A DNA stretch of 64,000 nt from Paraescarpia echinospica. Taxonomy: Eukaryota > Annelida > Polychaeta > Sabellida > Siboglinidae. Below are positions 12,701 to 26,502 of the stretch, piece by piece. A model generated the notes under the pieces. It was not told the DNA's origin and ran no database searches. It worked only from the letters and a program-made list of their open reading frames with translations. The position numbers and the translations under genes were made by a program. The stretch's first letter is position 1. Each line of letters starts with the position of its first letter. Location of the stretch: the NCBI GenBank assembly GCA_020002185.1, contig CM034532.1, positions 52,967,944 through 53,031,943 on the forward strand, in the 5' to 3' direction.

Positions 12701-15700
12701 TAGTTGGCGCGGCAACTGAAAAAGCTCGAGTTCCAGCCTTTGTCTTAACTCTAGGAACAGATAGCAACTTCGAACTAGACGACCAAAGTTGTCTGGCTTG
12801 TCTGGCTGGTGTGAGCATTGAGTGTAAATAACTAGGTTGTTTGGATGAAAGGGCTTGGTAGGTGATTGTGCAGATCTTAAACATAATGCGATATCGCACG
12901 GGGAGCCAATGCAGTGATTTTAGAAGTGGCACTGAGCGGGAGAATCGAGGAGATTGTGTGACTACCCTTGCTAAACAATTTTGGACGCGTTGTAGTTTTG
13001 CAATATCCTTGATAGCAATATTATGAAGGAGGGAATTGCAATAATCTAATCTGCTGCTAACAAGAGCTGTTGCGATAGTCTTAGCGACAGAAAGCGACAT
13101 ATGTCGGCGAATGCGGCGAAGATCACGGATATGATAAAAACAGCAACGGCACGTTTGGGATATGTGTTGTCTGAAATTGAAGTCGCAATCAAAGGTCACT
13201 CCTAGATTCCGTACTGATGCTGCTGGTGTGATAGTTTGACTCAGGATGCATGTTGGAAAAAAGTCATTTAGTTTACCTCGCTGCATTGGAGTACCAATGA
13301 TGAGGAATTCAGTTTTGTCTGCATTTAACTTTAATTTACTATCGGTCATCCATGAAAAACATCTTGGAGACAATCGTTGAGTCGGTTTAGAGAATGACTT
13401 GTATCGGGCGTGGCCAAGGAAATGTAGATCTGTGTGTCATCTGCATAAAGGTGATGATCCAAGTTATGACTTTGGATTACAGAGCTGAGTGGCATAGTGT
13501 AGAGAGTGAAAAGCAAAGGCCCAAGAACGGAACCCTGGGGAATGCCACATGAAGTGGGGAGTGAGGTTGAAAAGTAATTATCTATCTTTATACATTGATG
13601 TCTATTGGTTAGATATGAAGAAAACCAGGTGAGAGCTGTGCCAGATATGCCATACCACATTGATAAACGTTTGACAAGAGTGTTGTGATCAATGGTATCA
13701 AAGGCGGCAGACAGATCAAGCAAGGTAAGTGCAGTTACTTTGCTTTTATCAATGTTTAATATAGCATCATTGGGTACTTTTAGGAGAGCAGTCTCAGTAG
13801 AATGAAATTGTTTGTATGCTGATTGGAACACACTGGATAAACAAGTTGAGCTAATATGACGCCTTAGACGGCTTGCTACGACTTTCTCAAGTATCTTAGA
13901 AATAAAGCTAAGATTAGAAATTGGCCTATAATTTTTGAAATCATCTTTTGGCAGAGAAGTCTTCTTGAGAACAGGATTTACATGTGCGTGTTTAAAATCA
14001 TCTGGGAATTTACCCGAACTTAGTGATAAATTTATGATATTCGTTATTGTACCAAGTAAAGAGTCAAGACATGCTTTTAGTAGTATGGTTGGTAATGGAT
14101 CGAGATCGCATGACTTATTTGGGGAGGACATTATTGTTTTCCTCACTTCATCAACTGTGGCTGGCTCAAACAATACAAGTGGAGAATTTACTTGTGGGGA
14201 GTCCACATTTACAGTACTTAAAGTGTGACATGGAAAAGCAGAACGTATAAGACTTATTTTATCTTTGAAATGACTAGAAAACGAGTCACACAGAGATTTG
14301 ACTGACACATGACTAGGTAGAGATGGAGGCGGCCGTCTATGTAAAATATGATTTATGCAGCTGACGTGGGTTATTAGAGTTACTCGAGACCATGTTTGTG
14401 TAATAATTTGATTTAGCTTTGGCCATTTGTCTGTTGCAGTAGTGACACTGTTTAGAATATCGTGATCTGTCCAAAGGCGAGCATGATTTGCGCCATACAC
14501 GTTCAAGATAGCGCCGGCGCTTTTTAGATTGTAGAATTTCAGGAGTCATCCATGGAGCATGTGGCTTTTGGGACACATATTTAGATCTTAGGGGTGCATG
14601 TTTATTAAGTAAATCTTCGAGTACTTGACAGTACTGTCGACACAGATCTGACAGATGTTCTTTGGGTTTACTGATGAGGTCGGATTTAAGGATGTCTGTC
14701 ATTAATGCGGCAATGTCAATCTTATGGATCGGTCGGTAAAACACTTTGTTTTTGGACTCTACGGGAATTCTAGGAACTTTGAGATCAGCAATGACAGTGT
14801 GGTGGTCTGATAAACCATCTGAAGCAGTAGGTGTCTGAATATTGTTACAATCTGAGCGGGTGATTAAGAGATCGAGCCAGTGGCCATGTATGTGTGTTGA
14901 GAAGGTAACATGTTGTTTCATGTCATAGGATGCCAGAATGTCATTAAATGTACTTGTTGTTGATGAAGGTGTGTCCAGATGAAGATTAAAATCACCGAGT
15001 ATATAAAATTCTGAATAAATAGTTGCCAGATTTTCAAGTAGATCCTGGAATTCTTCAAAGAAATGGGCAGGGTGTCCTGGAGGGCGATAAATGCACACAA
15101 AATAAGCAGAGAAAGATGAATCGGAAATTTCGGCACAGATGGCCTCAAAGCTGGAGTAATCAGGGTTTGAATGCAAATTAACTTTGAACTGTTTTGAGAC
15201 GAGAAATCCAACACCACCACCTCGCCCAACTGAACGTGGGCGATGATGGAAGGTGAAACTGGAAGGAGAAATGTCAGCAATGCATGCAGCTGTGTCATGT
15301 GGTCTGAGCCAGTGACTGCTAGGATGTCTATTGTCTTGGAAGTTAATAAATCGGTAAGCGAGGCTGTTTTGTATCGAATACATCGAACGTTAGTGGTGAC
15401 TACTCGAATATTGCGCCTGATAGCAGGTCCAGTATTAAGACTTACATCTCCTGCTAATAGTAAAATAATTGCCAATTTAAATGTTGGCTTAGAGCGGGGG
15501 ATTGGCAGTAACTTTCTATTAAAGCAAAGATTAAGACATGTCAAACTGTGAAGATGTGACAAGGAATGTTGTGTTCTCATGTATTGAGAAACTGTTAAAA
15601 TGACAGCCGACCGTTGGGGACTAAGTGGTAAAATCGTGACCTCTCGAAGCAGCAGAACAGGATAAAAATAAAACACACAATAAAAATGCTGGTGACATTG

Positions 15701-18700
15701 TCTTTCCTCGAAATGGTGAAGAATAAAATTATAATGTCTCATAAAAATAATAAATAATTGAAAATAATAAAATATTCTAAAACTGTATAATTATACTAAA
15801 AATAATGTAAATTTCTAGGTTATTAAAGAGTGGGTTGGCGATAATCAATGGCAATATTACAGGTCATATGATTGTTCGCGCTCAGCAGGCCTGTGCAAAG
15901 TAACAAGACGTTTAAAAAGAAACTCTTGTTGAAAAGGCCTGTTAGTATATAGTTTATAAGGGGACTGCCCCTACCTTAGTATGTTGTGTACGTAAGCCTG
16001 CTAGCGCGAAAATCAAATCGACCTGTATTATCGCCCAACTAATTTAAGTACAAGATTTAACAGCGTTGGTGGTGACAATTTATAAAATGTTTGTTTAAGC
16101 AAACAGTGCAATACGTTGACACTAATTCTACACTAGCGTCACAGACAAAATTAAACGTTAAATTGCAAAAATGATTTCGAATCACGAAGTGACAAAATAA
16201 ACAAGTACCACCTTATGCCACCTAGCGACCAACCTACACAATCGTTTGCTAGAAATCACTGGCCTGATCTAATGAGACATCTGGAGCCAGAACCCAGGTA
16301 CTACTCACTGGAGAGAGGTTGCCCATCATGAGGAACGCCGTGAGGGTGGAGTCAAAGAGGAAGGCGATTCTCTTGGAGCGTTCTGTGGGGAGACTGGCAA
16401 TCTCTGCAACATCATAACTCATTATTAATGCAACTCGTTGTTTGTAACAGTCTTCAGTGGCATTCCATCTTCAGCATGAAAAGTTAGCCTGGTAATAATG
16501 TGTCATCTATAATGACTACTGTATGCAATTGTGCATCCTTTTATAACTTATTATCTATAATTGCAGACCAGCATATGCACCAACAAATAACAAAATAAAT
16601 AAGCATCAACAAAATAAGAAAACATATTGGTTTTACCATTCTGTCTCTTAATTAGATCTAGTTTTGACAGCATTGTACTATTATTAAAACTTTTACCCCT
16701 TAAAACTGGTTAATGCAAATATGGCATTCTTAATTTTTTGGTGTTATAATTTGTTGTTTTTTAACTTGATGGTTGCCAGGTTAATTGTTGGCAACTTTTC
16801 AGTGGGTAGGCACGGATCACTAGACACCACATAGCATACATAGTGAGAGATAGACACGGATCACTAGACACCACATAGCATACATAGTGAGAGATAGACA
16901 TGGATCACTAACACCACATAGCATACATAGTGAGAGATAGACACGGATCACTAGACACCACATAGCATACATAGTGAGAGATAGACACGGATCACTAGAC
17001 ACCACATAGCATACATAGTGAGAGATAGACATGGATCACTAGACACCACATAGCATACATAGTGAGAGATAGACATGGATCACTAACACCACATAGCATA
17101 CATAGTGAGAGATAGACACGGATCACTAGACACCACATAGCATACATAGTGAGAGATAGACACGGATCACTAGACACCACATAGCATACATAGTGAGAGA
17201 TAGACATGGATCACTAACACCACATAGCATACATAGTGAGAGATAGACATGGATCACTAGACACCACATAGCATACATAGTGAGAGATAGACACGGATCA
17301 CTAGACACCACATAGCATACATAGTGAGAGATAGACATGGATCACTAGACACCACATAGCATACATAGTGAGAGATAGACACGGATCACTAGACACCACA
17401 TAGCATACATAGTGAGAGATAGACATGGATCAGACTAGCACACACATAGCATACATAGTGAGAGATAGACACGGTGATCACTCACTAGACACCACATAGC
17501 ATACATAGTGAGAGATAGACATGGATCACTAACACCACATAGCATACATAGTGAGAGATAGACACGAATCACTAGACACCACATAGCATACATAGTGAGA
17601 GATAGACATGGATCACTAGACACCACATAGCATACATAGTGAGAGATAGACACGGATCACTAGACACCACATAGCATACATAGTGAGATAGACACGGATC
17701 ACTAGACACCACATAGCATACATAGTGAGAGATAGACACGGATCACTAGACACCACATAGCATACATAGTGAGAGATAGACACGGATCACTAGACACCAA
17801 ATAGCATACATAGTGAGAGATAGACATGGATCACTAGACACCACATAGCATACATAGTGAGAGATAGACACGGATCACTAGACACCACATAGCATACATA
17901 GTGAGAGATAGACACGGATCACTAGACACCACATAGCATACATAGTGAGAGATAGACATGGATCACTAACACCACATAGCATACATAGTGAGAGATATAC
18001 ATGGATCACTAACACCACATAGCATACATAGTGAGAGATAGACACGGATCACTAGACACCACATAGCATACATAGTGAGAGATATACATGGATCACTAAC
18101 ACCACATAGCATACATAGTGAGAGATAGACATGGATAACTAGACACCACATAGCATACATAGTGAGAGATAGACACGGATCACTAGACACCACATAGCAT
18201 ACATAGTGAGAGATAGACACGGATCACTAGACACCACATAGCATACATAGTGAGAGATAGACACGGATCACTAGACACCACATAGCATACATAGTGAGAG
18301 ATAGACATGGATAACTAGACACCACATAGCATACATAGTGAGAGATAGACATGGATCACTAACACCACATAGCATACATAGTGAGAGATAGACATGGATA
18401 ACTAGACACCACATAGCATACATAGTGAGAGACAGACATGGATAACTAGACACCACATAGCATACATAGTGACAGACAGACACGGATCACTAGACACCAC
18501 ATAGCATACATAGTGAGAGATAGACACGGATCATTAGACACCACTAGGTGTGTAATTGCAAAAATAGGTGTCAGGAGACTCCTCTAAGTCTTTGATAGTT
18601 GCTCTCGAAGAACCACCTAGAAAACAATAAGGAATGAACACGATGAAACCTTAAAGACAAGCCTCATGACATGCTGGTCACTACCTGATGTGACGTCTGT

Positions 18701-21700
18701 ACTTGAGCTGTCTGGTGAACTGCTGTGATCAGTACTTGGGGACTGGTCAGTGACTGTTGTTGTCCAGTCTATAAGTAACTGGTCTTGTGTTGGTCTGAAA
18801 GAAGAACACAGTTCAGATTGGGGTAAAGTGGCATAGTTTTTAAGCATCAGATGTGACAGTGGTGGAAATATGTGAATGAATTGCCTTTGAGCAGTAACTG
18901 CAGCATGGCCGAATGCTTCCCAGAGAAGTTAAATTTGTGTTGGTAAGAGCATGTATGCCAGGATGTGAAATATTAAGTGCTCTGAGCAGTCCTAAGGACT
19001 GGACACTCTACTGTCTGTAAGCATTTTTTACCTGCAACATATTTCTAATTTGTCATGAAATTAAAAAAGCAAGTATAAAACACACGGTTATACAACAAAT
19101 ACAACAAAGGTCTGCAGTAATGTAATGAGTCATTTATTACAATTCTATTAAACAGCTACTACTTTTCACAGCATGCTGTTAGACACAACTGTGCATGCAT
19201 TTATTTAGTAATAATGTTTTGGATTGTCAGCATACTAAAAACATACAAAATGATAGCCTACTAGTACAACAGCTACAGATACTTAGCAGGCGACAAAGTT
19301 GAACTGACGTTTTGCTTGGTTTGTTTCGTAGCCGCCAGGTGGAGTGGTAGTCGTCCTGTGACGTGTCTTCGCCCTTCTTCTTCGCGAACCCGAGACGACG
19401 GTAGAGTGAGACAGCATTCTACAATCACGCAATGCCTTATCAGGGGCTTAGCCAGTGATCCGTCTGCCTGTCTTCAAGACTGGCAGATGACTAGCCAAGA
19501 CGGGTAATTACAACTGATAAGACATGCGGAATTTAGAGGGGGCCAGCTGCGCACTAGATTAACTAATAGTTCCAAGTCTAGGGGCCCACATTAACGACTG
19601 TCACTGGCACAAATGGCAGTGAAACAAATGAAGTGGATCAATGTTAATTAAATAAATGGCTCAAATGACACTGGTTTGTCACCGAAACAACTACACTTGC
19701 CAATAATGGATGAGATTGACGTGACTGGCTGCCACGCAAGCTGTTCGCGATTAATTCAAGACTGGCGCACATTTATTTCTGGCTAAGGGTCTGTTCCCCA
19801 CGTCTAAGTTTCTAAGTCAGTAATACTGGTATGTAAACAGTAGACATGCTTTCATATGATACAGGTGTAATCTGATAGCTAACAGTAGCTTCTGTCAGGT
19901 GGGTACACCAAACAATGGTCACATACGACAGGTCGCGACAGTTCAGACCTTAAGGTACATTTTGGCAGCATGGAATTATCAGCATCGTGTTAAAGGAGAA
20001 CATTTCAGTTTTATAATTGTACCAGTGTCATCCATGTTAGTCAATCTGTTGCGAATTTATGGGTGGTTGAAGAATTTTGAGACAGATGACATTAAAGTTA
20101 GGTATTTACATACCATTCACCCAAAACATGCATGAAAAACACTTCTTCGATATAATAATTCGAACTGCATTACTGAAACTGGTAGTAAGCTGTTTGTTGT
20201 TAATACTTTCACTCCAGCGAATGTATTTTGGCCTTTCTTCACTTTTGTGAAATGTACCTTACGGTGTGAAACATTGTGGCCTGTCACGTGTATTCTAAAT
20301 CACAAACTAGACTGTAGTAACAGATCTATGTATGCAAACAGGGGTATTACAAGGAAAGTTACTAAAACTATACATGTTGCTGATATCAACAACATTCAAT
20401 TCAATGAACTTGATCACTGAGTCACGGTAATAAATATAATGCTAATTATACACAAATATTTCACATATTACAACATGTAATATATTTGATTGGGCAAAAA
20501 TGAGGCAAAACATTATTCCTTATGTGTTGTGGCTTATCAACTGGAGAGATAGAACTGACCTTCACAAGTTGTAGGTCAATTTCCAGGACACTTGCCAACT
20601 GAAACATAATGATGGGGTCAACCACACATATAAGTACAGTTTGTCAGAGAATAATTATATCACTGCATAAGAATGACACAACATACCTAAGATGAACTGT
20701 TCAATCACATAGGATGCATTTATTATTATTGCTATTGTGGAATAATTATCACTAAACAAAATCAGGTGAAACTAAAACTATCATACATTGACTAATATAA
20801 TTAATTTTCAAGTAATCTGGCGACTATAGAGTCAATATGCATATACCAGATGTCACCAGTTATCAGGTATATTTGTTAGTATATAACCATAAAGGTGTTA
20901 CAAGTGCTTATGTAGGCCCTACCAAATCTATGTACAAAGGGGTGTAAGTATATAATAAGTATAATCAGTGCCATTGCAATTGTCTCACCTTGGCTACAGT
21001 CGTATGTTCATCAATCGACACAAATATTTTGTAGAGCAGTGTCTCAAAATAATCGCCCAGAACTCGGTTCATGACAAAACCTTCCAAGGGGGGTACTGAA
21101 ACACCAACACCACGTCAGTCTTGGCTGGCTTACAAACAGTAAACATGCATTTATAAATATATCCAAGCTACTATCTGCAACAGGCACTGACGCAGTGTGG
21201 TTGAATTCGATATGGGTCATGCTCTCGGTCTATTCATATCTATACGAATTAACAGTTGATGTTAACAAGGTTGATGTAACAGATTTGTTGGCCTCCAACA
21301 AACGTTTGAGCAGTACTTTCCGGTGGTAAGATGGCTTGCTCTTAAAGAAACTCTACATGATGCTTAGTGAATGTATACCTGAAGGTGGATCCATCAGAGA
21401 TCAATGTAAAATATCAAATCATTATTTACTTTAACACGTCACAGTTCTTTAGTTGTCCACGACTGCAACAACTTCAGTTGATTTCAAACCAATAGAAAGG
21501 TATGTTAATACCAGAAGAAAATGCAGCAAGGGTGCTGTACTACTTCAAAGATAAATAAGTGACAATTTAACAATTTCTCTACAAATGGAAATGACAAACT
21601 TCAAATTTGTCATACAATTCTCAAGAATATTTGTTGGACTTCATATAATAAATTTACTCTGACACGAGATGACTGTGGTAATGAAACAGAGTATGTTATT

Positions 21701-24700
21701 ATACATGCTCTGTGCTACTCACCAATAATATAGTCATCATCAGCGACAGGCACGTCCAAGTAAACCAACCCCTTTCTGTATAGACCTACAACATAAAACA
21801 GAAGTTAAACACACACGAATACTGCCAAACAGGACAGGATATAAACCATTAAAAATATTGTCATTTTGGCATACCCGGGTGTACGTTATTCAGATGAACT
21901 TTCCACGTGACGACAGTAAACAAAAAAGGCTGAAAACAAACATGTGGTCTAATGACAATACAAGTAAATTGCATCATCAAAAGTATGGGTGGGATGAAAT
22001 AAATGGAAGTAGGCTGTTAACAATGAAGCGGCAAACACAATATGGACGAAGATCACAAACATTACCTGGAAATTGGTAAGATGTTATAACAAAGATGTCA
22101 TAGAAAGGGACAGACAAGCACATGATTGGACAGCATGACCCGGCTAGCAATGGAAGGAATATGGACGAAGTCGGACACACACACAATGTAAAGTGATAAG
22201 AACCACACTGTTAATATCATCTACAGGTAATAAGATGGACCAGACTTCAGACAATGCACACAGATCTTCCACAGTGAATAATCAACTGTCCGAGGCATCA
22301 AATTTAGAAACAAACTTGATTAAACTGTATAGTTTCAGTATTTGTTTTGAATGGCTCGCTGTCACCAGTTGACTTACTACAGCAGTGTAACCCTGATATA
22401 AAGTGAGTGGTGACTGTTCCTACATTTGGGTGACAGAGAGAGAGAGAAGGCGATATATGTGATGAAATGAGTAAAGTGACCCACTGTGTAGAAAGGTGCT
22501 GTTGAATCGTCCGGCAAGCTGTGGACCCTTGTCTATGATCATGTCTATCATCTTCTTCTCGGCATTCGAACATATCTGTAATACACATCAACTACATTTG
22601 CATGGATAGTAGTGTATAAATTAAATACAGCATCAACAACAACAGTAAATTTCATTCACAAATCAATCACGATTGTTCATGCTATAGTGGCCATCAATGG
22701 CAACCTACGTCAAAACTGTAACTGAACAATGCACTGTTAATCATGTAACTGTTAACAATAGATATTTATTTTTAAACTCTCTGTAAAAGTGCGCAGGTTT
22801 GTGTAAACATATATATATTAGTTATGTGAGAATGGACCCGGTGGCATACCAAGTTTTTTTCCAATCTCTGAATATGTGAAACATTTTGCTAAAGAAAGCA
22901 GTAGAGCATAGTGTAACATTAGTTAAAGAACAGTGCAGGTTAGATATGAAAGTACTCATTTTCACAGAGGATAATAAATAACTGGAATAAATTATATGAT
23001 TGTGTTAACTCTTCCAATATATGATTAAAAACAGAATTAATAGACATCTGATGAGGGTGGATTACATGTAGGTGGAAAATTGTTGGACTCTCGATAAACC
23101 TAAGGCTTCCTAGTCCACATATCACATGGAGTGTAAAGCTTTAGATGACAATTTTTTTAATGTTTAAAAAGATACCTTTACGTCGTCCTCTGTGATGTAG
23201 CCGGCCTGGGCGACCCACGATGGCTCCAGCGTGACGGACTCCACGGGCTGAGGGGGCAGCAACTCACGCACCGACTTCTTCCAGAAGAACTTCTACACAT
23301 ACAGCAGTCAGTGCACCATTTAACTCATAAATGCAACTATGAATGTGCTAGTGCATCTATGTGTGTAAGTGTATATTAAAGTTGCATTCTGAGTGAAAAA
23401 TACCATTATAAATTTTTTTTTTTTTTGTTATTAACAAAAAATAGCTAAATTACCGGTAATCATGTCCGTCCAACGGAATACTAAATGTATGGCATGTGTA
23501 TATAAAAGTTTCTATGGGGTTGAGGAAAGTGATATTATTGTCACTGATATATATATAATATATATATATATATTATATAGCATATGGACCATGTTACATA
23601 TGGACCATGTTGATCCATTGGAAATTTGTATTTTAAAGATTGACAATCTCAGAAAGCAACTCTAAATGTTTCCTCCTCATCTCAACTGACAAACTTTCAG
23701 GGGGTAATGCCTTTAGTGTTTCTTTTTGAAATTCCCACAAGGTAAAATTCTGACCAATTTCATGGTTCATACTGGACACCAGAAGGGCGTTAACAGATGG
23801 TTTGCAATGCTGCACTTATTTTCAGTTATTGTTCCATACTACATAAACTGTCCACTGGTCAGTTGGGGTTGTTTTACATAACGTCTGTTGCGAAAAAAAC
23901 TGTTATAGTTTGCATCATAAGAAACACGAGCTACGAATACTTCGGGAAACCATCTTCTGCATCTGTATGTATGTGGTGCCATCTGGAGGACAGGCATATT
24001 TGAAAGTAAGGTTAAACAGCAGTAGCAAACTTGTGTCAAGAAATATTTTAGAGTACTTTACTAAACGTTCATAATTTAAGTCGAGAAACAAATTCAACAA
24101 TGCTTTTTACTGTATCATCTTGTTATGTTCACAATTCAGTCCCCCCCCGGTCCACTCGGAAACACAGAAGGACGTACCTTGGATGACCGGCACTCATTCA
24201 TCAAGTCAATGTACTGATTGCGACCAATGCCAAGGAGTCGCAGACCTGAACCACAGTGGGTGGGTGTTATGACTTTGACACAGAACGAAACACAACACAA
24301 GAACATTTAACACTGCTGCAGAGTATGACAAAGATACAATACACTGAATATACAGTACTGGCAACATGCTTGAATCACAACAAGAAAATGGAATAAAAAC
24401 AACATTACCCTCTCTGTAGATAACATTACCCTCTCTGTAGATAACATTACCCTCTCTGTAGATATCACATTTACCTTTATAATGGGAAACATTTACTCTC
24501 CCAGCAGAAAACATTTACCCTACAAACATACAACTTAAAGGGAATAAAAACATCTATTGCTAGAATTCATATTATATTACATCCTGCTATCTATTTCCAT
24601 GTCCAGTCCACCAAGCCAAAAAAATCAAAAATTCTATTAATTATAAATTCCACATTTTATTCTGTGCAGCCGGACAATTTCGAATATGCATATTTTTGGC

Positions 24701-26454
24701 GTGCATTTTGGGATGCCGAGATGTGACGTCACATATGACCCATGCTTGCATCAGGCCGACCCTTTCTATGTATTCAGAGCATGTTTACAAGGATAGCTTT
24801 CGGGTCGCAAAGAGCGTCAGAATGAGTTACTGTGCAATATTCCGATGTAATACAAACACTAGTCATCATAGAGGAACAAGCAGTTATCTTACGGTTCGAC
24901 ATGAATCAAATTTTATTCAAAACAATGAATGCGAATGAGCCTACAACTCGACTAGGTTTTGCCGAGCTTGGGCTCATTTTCAGAATAATTATATCGAATG
25001 CAACCAACGGGAGATAATCTACATCAATATACATACATAACAAACATATATTGTATCCAGCTACAGAAAGTAACGTGTGTAATCTCATAATATCACTAGA
25101 ATATCGATATAAGGAGGAGTTGTACAATTTATCATAACAACTTAAATCAGTCAGCGAATTTCTGTCGGTGCTGCAAGCTCAGTTGGTAAACGCGTTGGTT
25201 TCTTGTCATTTATTTTACAATTGGGCACCGCCGGTTCAATCCTAACACGAAACCATTGATTTTCTTTACACTTTTTTGTTTATGTTTTCACGAATTAACA
25301 TAAACCAAATAATTTTTATACTATGATGCACTGTTTTAAATATTTTTTTATCTTTGTGGTAATTATTTATTCGCCACAAAAATGAAAATATGGGAAATAT
25401 ATAATGATGTTTCTAAATTTTATTTATCCAAACAAATATAATGTAATGGATATATAATTTATTAATTGTATATATATTGTACAGTAATATACTGTAATTA
25501 TATATGTGAAAACAAATTGTAATCTGTCTGGATAAATAAAATTTCCGTTTTTAATGCAATGTTTTAATTGGACAATGAAGTTACTAAAACTTGAATCTTG
25601 AAATTAAAAAGCAAAGAGAACTTGCAGTCGGCGGCGGTGAAGTTTGGGAGGGCATCGTAACTCTTCTCCTGCATCATGATGTCACAGGTGATGCTGATGT
25701 AGTACGAGAAGGGTGTGACTCGCAGCCCCTTCACCAGAACGTCAGACAGGTGATAGGGGTAGAGCATGAGGTGCTCCCGGCTGTAGCGCAGCAACTCCTC
25801 ATAATACTTCTGTTCATCCTTCTTCACGTGTCTCACTGGAACCACATCACACCATCTAGTCTAGGTCATGTGTCTCACTGAAGTCAAATGTCAGGCTCAG
25901 TCTGACACACCTGGTCTAGTCACACCTTGTCTACACACTTGTATTCATCTAGTAGTATGTGTCTTAATCAAAATTATATTATATATATATAGTGAATCTA
26001 TTTTGTCTAACTGCACCTGTCATAATCACACCTGTCATAATCACACCTGTACTGAACTAATCACACCTGGCACATGGCTCAACTGTCCTAACCTAATTAT
26101 ACAGGTCTATCCTGACCTTTACATAGATCTATCATGGCGTAAATGTCCCCTAATCACCCAAGTCTGTTATTTACAACATAATGCTTACTCGTGTACCCTT
26201 CATCTTATCACAAATGCTTACCAACATAACCACACCGACTGATATAACCTTATCACACCTGTACTGGTTTAATCACGTTAACCCATATCTAATCACACCT
26301 GACATAGCATTATTTATTTACCACATTACTCAAATCATGGCTATTCTTACCATCAACTTAACAGTCGGTGTAACAGTGAAAACTGAACATGGCAGTGTGT
26401 ACATCATTGTCTACTTAGTCTGAATAACTGAATAACCAGATCTGAAATTATATT

Positions 26455-26502
<48 letters not shown>

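Larger units (their letters stand above)
20291..25625. other. FAM91A1 introns 3-9, mostly plain
   Basis: Apart from exons 4-9 and the repeat at 24,538-25,147, these introns show only short features: a GA run at 22,435-22,447, a TA-rich patch at 23,550-23,580, and a 21 bp unit containing taccctctctgtagataaca repeated three times at 24,408-24,470. Confidence 0.5.

Noticed and set aside
13935..14250. Plus-strand frames within the L2-type LINE
   Set aside because: Antisense shadows of the reverse transcriptase.
16820..18483. Six minus-strand frames of 70-84 codons starting [11 protein letters not shown] or similar
   Set aside because: Same peptide repeated with the 44 bp unit of array E; not a gene family.
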